DNA from: Brevibacterium yomogidense
Lineage (GTDB): Bacteria > Actinomycetota > Actinomycetes > Actinomycetales > Brevibacteriaceae
Assembly (NCBI RefSeq): GCF_900163715.1
Contig: NZ_FWFF01000001.1
Coordinates: forward strand, 434,001-498,000
DNA: 64,000 bases
Reading direction: 5' to 3'
Every line of letters starts with the position of its first letter. The first letter of the stretch is position 1. Positions 41,610-54,967 of the stretch are shown one piece after another. Under the pieces are notes generated by a model, which saw only the letters and a list, made by a program, of their open reading frames with translations, was not told the origin of the DNA and did not search any database. Made by a program: the position numbers and the translations under genes.

Positions 41610-42458
41610 ATGACGGAGCAGACGGCACCCCACGGATCAGGCGGAGCATCGACTCCCGCGAAACGGGCACGTGTGCGGATTCCGCACCTGCAGGCGATGA
41701 AGGATCGTGGCGAGACGTGGTCGATGCTCACGAGCTACGACATGTACACCGCACAGATCTTCGACGAGGCCGGGATCCCGGTGCTTCTGGTGGGCGACTC
41801 AGCGTCGAACAACGTCTACGGGTACGAGTCGTCACTACCGGTGACGGTCGACGAGCTCCTCCCCCTGGTGCGTGCGGTGAGTCGGTCCGTATCCCGCGCG
41901 CTGGTGCTGGCGGACCTGCCGTTCGGGTCGTATCAGGAGTCACCCGAGCAGGCCTTCCGCACAGCGGCTCGCTTCATGAAGGAGGCGGGCGCCCACGCGG
42001 TGAAGCTGGAGGGCGGGCTGGAGATGGTTCCGCAGGTGGAGAAGCTCACTCGGAACGGCATCCCCGTCATGGCGCACATCGGGTTCACCCCGCAGTCGGA
42101 GCACCAGTTGGGCGGCTATCGGGTGCAGGGCCGCGATGACGCTGCGGACACCCTTCTCGAGGAGGCGAAGGCGCTCGACGCCGCAGGGGCGTTCGGGATG
42201 GTGCTGGAGATGGTGCCGGCCGCTGCCGCACGCCGCATCACGGAGGCGGTCTCCGTCCCCACGGTGGGGATCGGCGCGGGGACGGACTGCGACGCTCAGG
42301 TCCTCGTGTGGCAGGACATGATGGGGCTGCGCACCGAGAGGATGCCGCGGTTCGTCAAGCAGTACGCGGACCTCGCAACGGTGATGACCGATGCCGCCCA
42401 CGCGTTCGCGACGGATGTCGCACAGGGGACGTTCCCCGCGGAGGAGCACTCGTTCTGA
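41610..42458 (+). CDS. panB: 3-methyl-2-oxobutanoate hydroxymethyltransferase (ketopantoate hydroxymethyltransferase)
   Basis: PanB makes ketopantoate from 2-ketoisovalerate and 5,10-methylene-THF, the first committed step to pantothenate and CoA. The 282-residue TIM-barrel protein shows MLTSYDMYTAQIFDEAGIPVLLVGDS (landmark LLVGDSASNNVYGYE), VLADLPFGSYQESPEQA, the metal-binding Asp and Glu in KLEGG, HIGFTPQSEHQLGGYRVQGR, and VGIGAGTDCDAQVLVWQDMMG. AGGAGG lies six bases before the ATG at 41610. It stands alone, without panC or panD in the window. Confidence 0.95.
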   Translation: MTEQTAPHGSGGASTPAKRARVRIPHLQAMKDRGETWSMLTSYDMYTAQIFDEAGIPVLLVGDSASNNVYGYESSLPVTVDELLPLVRAVSRSVSRALVLADLPFGSYQESPEQAFRTAARFMKEAGAHAVKLEGGLEMVPQVEKLTRNGIPVMAHIGFTPQSEHQLGGYRVQGRDDAADTLLEEAKALDAAGAFGMVLEMVPAAAARRITEAVSVPTVGIGAGTDCDAQVLVWQDMMGLRTERMPRFVKQYADLATVMTDAAHAFATDVAQGTFPAEEHSF

Positions 42459-42584
42459 TCAACAGCTCCACGTGGTGCTGGAACGCTGCACCGATCGTCG
42501 CCCCCGCAGCGGAGAACGCAGCGGAGATCCATGACCAGATCATGCTCGATGGCACGTCCACCACAGACAGACCCCACGGACAGT

Positions 42585-42617
42585 AAAAGGCCCCGGCCGG
42601 TTTCCCGGGCCGAGGCC
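42585..42617 (-). terminator. Terminator of the minus-strand tRNA operon
   Basis: On the minus strand a GC-rich stem (GGCCTCGGCC / GGCCGGGGCC, one mismatch; 42589-42617) is followed by TTTT (42588-42585). It lies 41 bp after tRNA-Ala and has the classical intrinsic form. Confidence 0.75.
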
Positions 42618-42657
42618 TCTCATCTACAACGAGCCACTGTCTCACTAGTTTCTCGAG

Positions 42658-42730
42658 TGGAGGTAAGGGGACTCGAACCCCTAACCCTCTGCTTGCAAAG
42701 CAGATGCGCTACCAATTGCGCCATACCCCC
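42658..42730 (-). tRNA. tRNA-Ala (anticodon TGC)
   Basis: This 73-nt cloverleaf has acceptor GGGGGTA/TACCTCC, D arm GCGC-AATTGGTA-GCGC, anticodon arm TCTGC-TTTGCAA-GCAGA with TGC, and T arm AGGGG-TTCGAGT-CCCCT. No CCA is encoded. It is the distal tRNA of the group transcribed from the gyrA direction. Confidence 0.97.
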
Positions 42731-42745
42731 GTGCTGCATCACATC

Positions 42746-42865
42746 TTACACCTGGTCGGTGTACTGCGCCCACTGCTCCTGCCTGCCGCGGTTGCGGCTG
42801 CGGAGGACTCCCAGAGTCCCCGCTGCAAGAGCTGCGGATCCCAGAAGAGCGAACCATTTCTTCAC
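42746..42865 (-). CDS. DLW-39 family small protein, 39 aa
   Basis: The small frame between the two tRNAs starts with GTG (42865) five bases after GGAGGAGA and ends TAA (42746-42748). It reads MKKWFALLGSAALAAGTLGV, then a basic turn RSRNRGR, then QEQWAQYTDQV. This matches the actinobacterial DLW-39 family: short N-terminal hydrophobic helix and a conserved acidic/aromatic tail around DLW (here EQW). The family is found beside the gyrA-proximal tRNAs. Function unknown; it is probably a single-pass membrane peptide. Confidence 0.85.
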   Translation of the reverse strand: MKKWFALLGSAALAAGTLGVLRSRNRGRQEQWAQYTDQV

Positions 42866-42889
42866 GGCACTCTCCTCCAGATCGATGCG

Positions 42890-42963
42890 TGGGCCTAAGA
42901 GGACTTGAACCTCTGACCTCTTCGTTATCAGCGAAGCGCTCTAACCGCCTGAGCTATAGGCCC
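42890..42963 (-). tRNA. tRNA-Ile (anticodon GAT)
   Basis: This 74-nt cloverleaf has acceptor GGGCCTA/TAGGCCC, D arm GCTC-AGGCGGTTA-GAGC, anticodon arm CTTCG-CTGATAA-CGAAG with GAT, and T arm AGAGG-TTCAAGT-CCTCT. No CCA is encoded. It lies 107 bp downstream of the DUF3566 gene. Confidence 0.97.
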
Positions 42964-43070
42964 GTAGGTTCTTGCGAACCGAGAAGCAACTATACCGACC
43001 TCACCCCGCAGAACAAAATCGGCCGGAGCGCGCCTTCCGACGCATGCTCCGGCCGATCTGCGAGACAGGC

Positions 43071-43924
43071 TCAGTCGTCCGTGAGGGTGAGGTGGAAACC
43101 GCCCACGATCGACGCTCCGATGTTGTAGAGGAACGCGAACAGCGTCGACAGCGCCGTCATGAGCACGATGTTGACGAGGGCCAGGACGAACGCCGTCGCC
43201 ATGACCCGTCCCAGGCTCACGAGCGCCAGCAACTGGTCCGCACTCTCTGCTCCGGCGATCTCCGACAGCGTCGATTCGATGTTGCCCATGACGCCGGTCG
43301 CCTGCAGCACGAGCCACAGCACCAGCGTGGCCACCAGCATCGCGATCGCGATCGCCAGCGACAGGAGGAACGCCATCTTCATGACCGACCACGGATCGAT
43401 GCTCGCGATCGTCAGACGGACCGTGCGGGGTCCCTTCTTGGACTTCCCGCTCATCTTGACGCCGCCGGACGTGGCCTTCACCCCACCGGTGCCGGAAGGG
43501 CCGGAGCCCACCGGACCAGAACCGCCCGGACCAGAGCCCACCGGACCGGAGCCCGAGGAACGTCCCATCCCCACGATCGGGCTCGTCCCTGCCGCAGCGC
43601 CCGACCCTGCACCAGCACCCGACCCAGCCGCAGCGCTGTGATCCGGGCTCGAGACCGCCGGCTGCGCCCGGGTCTCCGAACCGCCCGCGGAGAGCCGCGT
43701 CCCCGAGGACGCAGAGCTCACACGCGTCGGGGCTCCGCTGCTGGCCTGAGCAGACGCCGCCGTACCGGCACCACCGGTCGGCCCACTGCCCGATCCTGCA
43801 CCGTTTCCTGGGGAGTCTGCAGGTGCTGCGGACGCGTCGGCTGCGCCGCCGCTGGCGGTCAGACGCGTCTTGCCCTTGCCGCTGGAGGTACGGAGGATCT
43901 TCCCCGGCTTCTGCTCGTTGTCAC

Positions 43925-43928
<4 letters not shown>
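43071..43928 (-). CDS. DUF3566 transmembrane protein
   Basis: This 285-residue protein is the conserved actinobacterial neighbour of gyrA. Residues 1-150 are a disordered Gly/Ser/Ala/Pro linker with repeats such as [19 protein letters not shown]. The DUF3566 domain follows with [21 protein letters not shown], two transmembrane helices (about 178-200 and 240-268), and a glycine-rich end [15 protein letters not shown]. The ATG overlaps the gyrA TGA by four bases (ATGA). Members of the family have been connected with cell envelope or division, but the role here is open. Confidence 0.9.
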
Positions 43929-46567
<2,639 letters not shown>

Positions 46568-46647
46568 AGGGGCTCATCTCTCTTCTGTCACGTGCTGGGT
46601 AGGAGGCCGCTCCCGAGGTCCCGGCCGGGGCCTCGGGAGAGGTCGCC

Positions 46648-48834
<2,187 letters not shown>

Positions 48835-48860
48835 TCAGAAACGATTGTGAGGCTTCAGCA

Positions 48861-48911
48861 GACGACGACGCGGTGGGGGTTCCTCCCGGAACCGCCCACC
48901 GCGTCGTCGTC
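48861..48911 (-). terminator. Terminator hairpin after the cystathionine lyase/synthase gene
   Basis: A 17-bp perfect stem (GACGACGACGCGGTGGG at 48861-48877 with 48895-48911), one mismatch, and a further 6 bp (GGTTCC/GGAACC) close the loop TCCC. It starts 37 bp beyond the minus-strand stop at 48949. No U-run follows. Confidence 0.75.
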
Positions 48912-48948
48912 GCAGGCTCGGTAGTCGACCGCTCAGGTCATCGACCGC

Positions 48949-50133
48949 TCAGAGTGCGTCGAGCACCTGCTCCAGATCGGCGAGGAGATCCTCGACCGTC
49001 TCGATGCCGACGGAGAGGCGGACGACCTCCTCCGGCACCGCGAGCTCCGTGCCGCGGACGGACGCGTGCGTCATCGCATCCGGGTAGTTGACCAGCGACT
49101 CGACGCCGCCCAGCGACTCCGCGAGGGTGAAGAGCTGAAGCGACTCCGCGAACTTCCGCGCTGTCCCACCGTCCGCCAGCGCGAGCGACACCATGCCGCC
49201 GAATCCGCTCATCTGGGAGCGGGCCAGAGCGTGGCCCGGATGCGATTCGAGGCCCGGGTAGTAGACGGTCCGCACCGCGTCGTGACGATCGAGGAAACCG
49301 GCGATGATCCCGGCGTTGGCGCTGTGGCGCTCCATGCGGATCGCCAGCGTCTTCAGCCCACGGGTCGTGAGGAACGCATCGTGGGGACCGCTGATCGCGC
49401 CGGCCGCGAACTGCTGGAACTCGACCTTCTCCGCGAGTGCCGCATCGCTCGTCACGATCGCGCCGCCCACCACGTCGGAGTGCCCGCCCAGGTACTTGGT
49501 CGTCGAGTGGACGACGACGTCGGCGCCTAGCAGCAGCGGGCGCTGCAGCGCCGGGGAGGCGAAGGTGTTGTCGACGACCACCAGCGCACCGGCCTCGTGG
49601 CCGATCCGCACCAGCTCCGCGATGTCCGCGACCCCCATGAGCGGGTTGGACGGGGTCTCGACCCAGAGCACCTGCGCGGGCGAGGCCTGCAGGGAGGCCC
49701 GGACGGCCTCGGCGTCGGTCATGTCGACGATCCGCAGGTCGATGCCCCAGGGCCCCAGGATCTTGTCGACCAGGCGGTGGGTGCCGCCGTAGACGTCGTT
49801 GCCCATGAGCACGGCGTCTCCGGGCGTGAGCGCCGCGCGCAGCAGCGCATCCTCAGCCGCGAGGCCGGATGCGAACGACAGCCCGAACCGACCGCCCTCC
49901 AGAGCGGCGAGCTGATTCTGCAGCGCGGTACGGGTGGGATTGGCACTGCGCCCGTACTCGTATCCGTTCCGCAGGCCGCCGATCCCGTCCTGGGCGTACG
50001 TGGAGGACACGTGGAGCGGCGGGATGACCGCACCCGTCGTCGGATCGTGGTCCTGTCCCGCACGGATCGCCAGGGTGTCGAACCCCATGCTCGGCGCGCT
50101 CTGCGCGCCTTCTGCGTGGTTCTGCTCAGTCAC
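48949..50133 (-). CDS. Cystathionine gamma-lyase / gamma-synthase (PLP enzyme)
   Basis: The 394-residue Cys/Met-metabolism PLP enzyme has GFDTLAIRAGQDHDPTTGAVIPP, the tyrosine/arginine pair in YEYGRSANPTRTALQ, LWVETPSNPLMGVADIA, and the PLP Lys at about 211 in VVVHSTTKYLGGHSDVVGG. The enzyme either makes cystathionine from O-acylhomoserine or cleaves it to cysteine. Because it directly follows a cystathionine beta-synthase-like gene (GTGA overlap at 50130-50133), the gamma-lyase of reverse transsulfuration is favoured. The GTG start may be replaced by the ATG 15 codons in. Confidence 0.9.
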   Translation of the reverse strand: MTEQNHAEGAQSAPSMGFDTLAIRAGQDHDPTTGAVIPPLHVSSTYAQDGIGGLRNGYEYGRSANPTRTALQNQLAALEGGRFGLSFASGLAAEDALLRAALTPGDAVLMGNDVYGGTHRLVDKILGPWGIDLRIVDMTDAEAVRASLQASPAQVLWVETPSNPLMGVADIAELVRIGHEAGALVVVDNTFASPALQRPLLLGADVVVHSTTKYLGGHSDVVGGAIVTSDAALAEKVEFQQFAAGAISGPHDAFLTTRGLKTLAIRMERHSANAGIIAGFLDRHDAVRTVYYPGLESHPGHALARSQMSGFGGMVSLALADGGTARKFAESLQLFTLAESLGGVESLVNYPDAMTHASVRGTELAVPEEVVRLSVGIETVEDLLADLEQVLDAL

Positions 50134-51152
50134 TGTGCTGCTCCTCCTTCTGCGGCGTCGGCCGCACTGCTCGCAGTCTGCGCCGCGATGTCGTCTGCGC
50201 TCATGTGGCCTCGCTCGACCATCCAGTCATCGTGGAATACCTTGGCCATGTACCCGCGGCCGGAATCCGGCAGCAGCACCACGACCACCGCGTCGTCCGG
50301 CAGGTCCCGCGCGACGCGCAGGGCCGCGACGACGGCCATGCCGCTCGAGCCGCCGACCAGGAGCCCCTCCTCGCGCGCCAGCCTGCGGGTCATCGCGAAG
50401 GACTCCGCGTCCGTGACCGTCTCGAAGCCGTCCGGGATCGTGGGGTCGTAGGTGTCCGGGATGTAGTCCTCGCCCACGCCTTCGACGTCGTAGCCGAATG
50501 CTTCGCCGCCGGCGTAGATCGAGCCGTCGGGATCCGCGACGATGACGCGCACCGCCCCGTCCGATGCTTCCTTCAGGTACCGTCCGGTGCCGCTGACTGT
50601 GCCGCCCGTGCCCGCGCCGACGATGAAGTGGGTGAGCTTCCCCTCCGTGTCCCGCCAGATCTCCGGACCCGTCGATTCGTAGTGGCTGCGCGGTCCGTTC
50701 TGGTTGGAGAACTGGTCGGGCTTGAAGCCGCCGGGGATCTCGCGCGCCAGGCGGTCGGACACGGAGTAGTAGGACTGCGGGTCCTCGGGTGTCACATTCG
50801 ACGGGACGACGACGACCTCCGCGCCGTATGCGCGCAGCACCGCCCGCTTGTCCTCGGAGACCTTGTCCGGGCACACGAAGACGCACCGGTAGCCGCGCTG
50901 CTGCGCGACGAGTGCCAGGCCCACTCCCGTATTGCCGCTGGTCGGCTCGACGATCGTGCCGCCGGGCCTGAGCGCACCGGATTCCTCTGCCGCGTCGATG
51001 ATGTTCACCGCGATGCGGTCCTTGACGGAACCGCCCGGATTGAAGAACTCGACCTTCGCGAGGACGGTGGCGCCGACGCCCTCCGTCACGCGGTTGAGGC
51101 GGATGAGCGGGGTGTCGCCGATCAGATCGGTGACGCTGTTGGCAAAGCGCAT
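50130..51152 (-). CDS. Cystathionine beta-synthase / cysteine synthase-type PLP enzyme without CBS domains
   Basis: This 340-residue fold-type II PLP enzyme has NSVTDLIGDTPLIRLNRV, the Schiff-base Lys44 in FFNPGGSVKDRIAVNII, the substrate loop EPTSGNTGVGLALVA, and the PLP phosphate loop VGAGTGGTVSGTGRYLKE. The DPDGSIYAG ... GVGEDYIPDTYDP blocks are those of CBS rather than CysK. The protein ends soon after VLLPDSGRGYMAKVFHDDWM, so the C-terminal pair of regulatory CBS domains found in many actinobacterial homologues is missing. GAGGAG precedes the ATG at 51152; the frame further upstream is antisense to the next gene. Confidence 0.9.
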   Translation of the reverse strand: MRFANSVTDLIGDTPLIRLNRVTEGVGATVLAKVEFFNPGGSVKDRIAVNIIDAAEESGALRPGGTIVEPTSGNTGVGLALVAQQRGYRCVFVCPDKVSEDKRAVLRAYGAEVVVVPSNVTPEDPQSYYSVSDRLAREIPGGFKPDQFSNQNGPRSHYESTGPEIWRDTEGKLTHFIVGAGTGGTVSGTGRYLKEASDGAVRVIVADPDGSIYAGGEAFGYDVEGVGEDYIPDTYDPTIPDGFETVTDAESFAMTRRLAREEGLLVGGSSGMAVVAALRVARDLPDDAVVVVLLPDSGRGYMAKVFHDDWMVERGHMSADDIAAQTASSAADAAEGGAAQ

Positions 51153-51202
51153 GTGGCTCCTCGTCGGGGATTCGTCGTTACCGAGCATAGGCGGAGACCC
51201 CC

Positions 51203-51925
51203 TCATCGTGTCGCCCAGACCAGCAGACCGACCGGCGCCAGCGCGACGATCCAGAAGATGCCGATCCATACGAACGCGGGCAGCGGGGTGAGGCGGCCCA
51301 GGACGGAGGCGTCGGAGTCGCGGGCCCGGCGACGGATGTGGAGACGGCTGAGGTTCGCGATCGCGCGGACGCCCCCGGCCCATTCGAAGAGCCCCGCGAT
51401 GAGGAGCACGAGCACGCTCACCGGTGCCGGCGCCCAGAGGAGGAGCAAGGCGGTGCCCGCGATGCCCGCCAGGGTCGAGCCCACCGCGATGATCCCGCGC
51501 ATGAACAGCAGTGCCGCGACGGACACGCCCAGGAGGACCGCCACCGCCGCCGTCGTCCAGACCGCGTCGCCGGTCGCCCAGCCGGCGGCCGCCGCACACA
51601 CCATGAGTGCGCCCACCAGGGGCGGGGCTGGGTAGCCCCAGAAGCTCGTCCAGGCGACGGAATCGGATCGACCGGTCGACGTCGTGAGTCCCGAATGATC
51701 GGCATTCACACGGATGCGCATCCCGGTCCGGCCGCGCAGTGCGCCCGCGAGCGCATGGCCCAGCTCGTGGATCATCGTCACCCACACTCCGGTGACCCGC
51801 CAGATCCCGCTCGGCACCACCAGGACGCCGGCGATGACCGCCGCTGCGGCCACGATCGCCCACAGCTCATGGCCGGCGAGCCGGTCCAGCAGACCGACGC
51901 CGAGGCCCTCCAGACCGTCCGTCAC
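51203..51925 (-). CDS. M50-type (site-2-like) membrane metallopeptidase family protein
   Basis: This 240-residue membrane protein carries the zinc motif HELGH in VTMIHELGHALAGALRGRTG (about 52-56). Five or six hydrophobic segments follow (WAIVAAAAVIAGVLVVP, GALMVCAAAAGWATG, AAVAVLLGVSVAALLFM, LAGIAGTALLLLWAPAPVSVLVLLIAG, FVWIGIFWIVALAPVGLLVW). It matches the M50B-like actinobacterial group. No PDZ domain is present. Substrate unknown. GTG start after AGAGGT. It lies between dciA and cbs on the same strand. Confidence 0.82.
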   Translation of the reverse strand: MTDGLEGLGVGLLDRLAGHELWAIVAAAAVIAGVLVVPSGIWRVTGVWVTMIHELGHALAGALRGRTGMRIRVNADHSGLTTSTGRSDSVAWTSFWGYPAPPLVGALMVCAAAAGWATGDAVWTTAAVAVLLGVSVAALLFMRGIIAVGSTLAGIAGTALLLLWAPAPVSVLVLLIAGLFEWAGGVRAIANLSRLHIRRRARDSDASVLGRLTPLPAFVWIGIFWIVALAPVGLLVWATR

Positions 51926-51971
51926 ACCGTCACCTCTCGATCAGCACACCCGGGCCGCATCCGCGAGCGCA

Positions 51972-52655
51972 TCAGCCCCACGTATCCCGCGGTCCCCGTC
52001 CCCGCACACTCTTCCTCCCGCGGGTGAAGGAACGCTGAGCGGGTCCATGGATCTCGATGTCCTCGACCACGCGGCGCCCGATCTCGCGCTCGATCTTGTC
52101 GAGCAGTCCGTCCTTCAGGATCTTCAGCTGCGTCGCCCAGGTGGTCGAGGAGGTGCGGACGACGAGGGTGGGCGGATCGAACCGCTCGACGGTGCAGTTC
52201 GCCGCGACATCCCGTCCCACCAGGTCCGACCACCTGCTCGTGACCTGCGCGACGTCGAGGCTCGTCTCCCACCCCCGCTTGTGCGCGAGCTTCGTGAAGA
52301 GGCCCGCCAGCGGTCGGGGATCCCGGGCATCGTGGCCCGAACCGGTGTAGGCGACTCCGCCGGCACCGCGGTCCGCCGCGTCTGCCCGTCCATCCTGCCA
52401 GCGCTTCGAGCTGCGCCACGATCCTGCACCTGCGCGCGGTTCGATGTCCGCCATGCGGCGCACGCGGTCGAGTGCGTCGAGCGCGGCACCGGACAGCGGA
52501 GCACGGGTCCGGTCGACGGAGCCGAGGCCGCCTCCCGCATCGGGAATCGGGACGCCGGGGACCCGTCCGCTGGTCATCGAGCCGCTGGGTTCCGAGCCGC
52601 TGGGTTCCGAGCCGCTGGAGCCCCGTCCGCCCTGCCCCGTCCTCTGGTGCGTCAT
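51972..52655 (-). CDS. dciA: DUF721 protein, DciA-type helicase loader
   Basis: DciA proteins bind the replicative helicase DnaB and assist loading in bacteria lacking DnaC. The conserved domain is C-terminal (about 110-205): LAGLFTKLAHKRGWETSLDVAQVTSRWSDLVG (landmark SRWSDLVGRDVAANC), TLVVRTSSTTWATQLKIL, and RRVVEDIEIHGP. The N-terminal ~80 residues are disordered and begin with a Gly/Ser/Glu/Pro repeat. The position between recF and gyrB is the standard one. Its stop is 51972; the ATG of recF-distal side overlaps: its own ATG (52655) overlaps the recF TGA (52652) as ATGA. Confidence 0.88.
   Translation of the reverse strand: MTHQRTGQGGRGSSGSEPSGSEPSGSMTSGRVPGVPIPDAGGGLGSVDRTRAPLSGAALDALDRVRRMADIEPRAGAGSWRSSKRWQDGRADAADRGAGGVAYTGSGHDARDPRPLAGLFTKLAHKRGWETSLDVAQVTSRWSDLVGRDVAANCTVERFDPPTLVVRTSSTTWATQLKILKDGLLDKIEREIGRRVVEDIEIHGPAQRSFTRGRKSVRGRGPRDTWG
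52578..52622. repeat. 15-bp tandem repeat inside the dciA 5' end
   Basis: CGAGCCGCTGGGTTC occurs at 52578-52592 and 52593-52607, with a third diverged copy at 52608-52622. On the coding strand it encodes GSEPSGSEPSG near the DciA N-terminus. The unit keeps the frame. Confidence 0.85.
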
Positions 52656-53797
52656 CGGGGGCTCGCCACGGTCGTGAGGTCGACGGTGCGGCCCACGAGC
52701 TCCTGCGGGATCTCCGAGCCGACCGCTGCGGTGATGAGCACCTGCTCCGCCTGCGAGACCATCTTCGCGAGCCGGGAGCGTCGCCCGGTGTCCAGTTCCG
52801 CGAACACGTCATCGAGGACGAGGACGGGCTGATCGTCCGGATCACGGGAATCCTCGCGGAGCAGGTCCCAGCTGGCCAGCTGCAGGGCGAGTGCGAGGGA
52901 CCAGCTCTCGCCGTGGGACGCGTAGCCCTTCGCGGGGACGTCTCCGATGAGCAGTTCCACGTCGTCGCGCTGGGGACCGACGAGCGTCAGGCCCCTGTCG
53001 ATCTCCTTCGCCCTCCGGGTGAGGACTGCCTCGACGATCACGGCGACCGCGCGCGGGACGGCGTCATCCGCATCCGGGTCGATCGTCGAGTAATCGATCC
53101 GCGACCGGTACTCAGCGGACGCCAGCCGCCTCGATTCCCTCGCGTCGGCGGCCAGAGTGGAGAAGTGCTCTCCGATGTGGGGTGCGAGGTCCGACAGCAG
53201 CCGGCGGCGACCGACCACGAGTGCGGCAGCGGCCTCGGCGAAGGCGCGATCCCAGATGTCGAGCGTCGCTTCGAGACCGGGATTCGGCTGCTGCCTGAGG
53301 CTCTTGAGCAGGGCGTTGCGCTGCCGCAGCGCCTTCTCCGCATCGGACAGCACGCCGGCGAAGCGCGGGTTGCGGGCGACGAGCAGGGAATCGAGCCAGT
53401 CGCGGCGCTCACCGGGGTCGCCCTTCACGAGTCCCAGGTCCTCAGGCGCGAAGACGACGCACGGGACGAGGCCCAGGATCTCCCGCACGCGGACTCCGGT
53501 GCGGTTGATGCGTGCTCGGTTGGCGCCCTTGGCCCGGATCGTGACCTCAGCCGTCACGTGTCGCTCGCCGCGATGCGCCTTCGCGGACACGATCGCCTGC
53601 CCCTCACCTGCACGCACCAGCGGCAGGTCGTGGGGCACCCGATGGGAGCGCAGGCGGGACAGATATCCGATCGCCTCGACCAGGTTCGTCTTCCCCCAGC
53701 CGTTGGGAGCGACGAATGTGGTGACCCCGCGGTCCAGATCCAGATCGAGTGAGTCGTAGGACCGGAAGTCACGCAGGGCGAGTCTGCTCACCCACAC
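52652..53797 (-). CDS. recF: DNA replication and repair protein RecF
   Basis: RecF is an SMC-like ATPase that loads RecA at gaps. The 381-residue protein has LRDFRSYDSLDLDLD, Walker A APNGWGKTNLVEAIGYL, the signature region SHGESWSLALALQLAS, and Walker B PVLVLDDVFAELDTGRRSRL. The GTG at 53797 follows GGAGGT with nine bases between; a second GTG two codons later is possible. It is located between dnaN and dciA, the standard order. Confidence 0.96.
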   Translation of the reverse strand: MWVSRLALRDFRSYDSLDLDLDRGVTTFVAPNGWGKTNLVEAIGYLSRLRSHRVPHDLPLVRAGEGQAIVSAKAHRGERHVTAEVTIRAKGANRARINRTGVRVREILGLVPCVVFAPEDLGLVKGDPGERRDWLDSLLVARNPRFAGVLSDAEKALRQRNALLKSLRQQPNPGLEATLDIWDRAFAEAAAALVVGRRRLLSDLAPHIGEHFSTLAADARESRRLASAEYRSRIDYSTIDPDADDAVPRAVAVIVEAVLTRRAKEIDRGLTLVGPQRDDVELLIGDVPAKGYASHGESWSLALALQLASWDLLREDSRDPDDQPVLVLDDVFAELDTGRRSRLAKMVSQAEQVLITAAVGSEIPQELVGRTVDLTTVASPR

Positions 53798-53824
53798 GCA
53801 GCGACCACCTCCGAACCGGGTGCG

Positions 53825-54967
53825 TCAGAAACGGATGATCGGCATGAGCAGGTAGCGGTACGAATCATCGTGTTCGCCCTCCTGCTCCTTCTGCCCCGTG
53901 ATGACGACGGACTTCTTGGGCTCTGTCATGGAGAACCTCACGAAGGGGTGCTCGATCTGTGCGAGTCCCTCGGAGATGAAGAGGGGGTTGAACCCCGTCG
54001 TGATGTCCCCGCCGTTCATGGTCGCAGGCAGCGACTCCGACGCCTGCGCATCATCGCCGGCGCCTGCACGCAGAGTGACGGTGCCCTCGGCGAACTCGAA
54101 GCGGATCGGGGTGTTGCGCTCGGCGACCAGTGCCACGCGGCGGACTGCCTCGCGCAGCGCAGAGGTCTCGACGACGGCGGTGATGGGTGCGTCCTTGGGG
54201 AACAGCGAACGGACCTTCGGGTAGTCGCCCTCGATGAGCAGCGACGTCGACTCACGGCCGTTGGCGGCGAAGGCGAGCATCTCCTTGCCCCCGGACTCCG
54301 ACAGGGCGATCCGGATGTCTCCGCCCATCGACTTCGCTGCGTCCGCCAGCGTCTTGCCGCGGATCAGTGCGTTGCGCGTGATGTCCGGAGTCGACGGGGA
54401 CCAGGTGAACTCACGCACCGCGAGTCGGTAGCGGTCCGTTGCGAGCAGTGCGACGCGGTCGCCCTCGATCTCCACCCGCACGCTCGTGAGGATCGGCACC
54501 GTGTCGTCCTTCGACGTGGCGATCGAGACCTGCGAGACCGCGTGCTGGAACTCCGAGGCGGCGACGGTGCCGGTGGCCTCCGGGATCGCCGGCAGGGACG
54601 GGTACTCGTCGACCGGCATCGTCATGAGGGAGAAGCGCGAGGAGCCGCAGGTCAGATCGACCTTGCCGCCGTTGAGCTCGAGCGTCACAGCCTGGTTGGG
54701 CAGCGCCTTCGAGATGTCTGCGAGGAGTCGTCCGGAGACCAGGAACGTCCCCGGTGCCTCGACCTCTGCACTGAACTCCGTCCGGGAGGAGACCTCGTAG
54801 TCGAAGACGGCGAGTCGGACCGTTCCGTCCGCTTCAGCCGTGATGAGGACACCCGTGAGGACCGGGGAGGAAGGACGCTGAGGCAGAGCCTTGGTCGTCC
54901 AGGTGACCGCCTCTGCGAGCACATCGCGCTCGACTCGGAACTTCACTTGCTCGGATGCTGCGTTCAC
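53825..54967 (-). CDS. dnaN: DNA polymerase III beta subunit (sliding clamp)
   Basis: The clamp tethers the polymerase to DNA. The ~380-residue, three-domain protein shows KFRVERDVLAEAVTWTTKALPQRP at the start, DEYPSLPAIPEATG, and the C-terminal SEGLAQIEHPFVRFSMTEPKKSVVITG, ending YLLMPIIRF. The hydrophobic-pocket tail (LMPIR-like) is intact. The start GTG at 54967, with AGGAG four bases upstream, is preferred; the 30 residues upstream in the frame do not resemble the family. Confidence 0.97.
   Translation of the reverse strand: MNAASEQVKFRVERDVLAEAVTWTTKALPQRPSSPVLTGVLITAEADGTVRLAVFDYEVSSRTEFSAEVEAPGTFLVSGRLLADISKALPNQAVTLELNGGKVDLTCGSSRFSLMTMPVDEYPSLPAIPEATGTVAASEFQHAVSQVSIATSKDDTVPILTSVRVEIEGDRVALLATDRYRLAVREFTWSPSTPDITRNALIRGKTLADAAKSMGGDIRIALSESGGKEMLAFAANGRESTSLLIEGDYPKVRSLFPKDAPITAVVETSALREAVRRVALVAERNTPIRFEFAEGTVTLRAGAGDDAQASESLPATMNGGDITTGFNPLFISEGLAQIEHPFVRFSMTEPKKSVVITGQKEQEGEHDDSYRYLLMPIIRF

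Noticed and set aside
42459..42588. Small coding region between panB and the tRNA terminator
   Set aside because: No ribosome site or family match; the segment contains only the panB 3' flank.
51153..51863. In-frame upstream extension of the CBS-like gene
   Set aside because: It is antisense-like/out-of-frame reading of the M50-type gene; the ATG at 51152 has GAGGAG and begins the family N-terminus.
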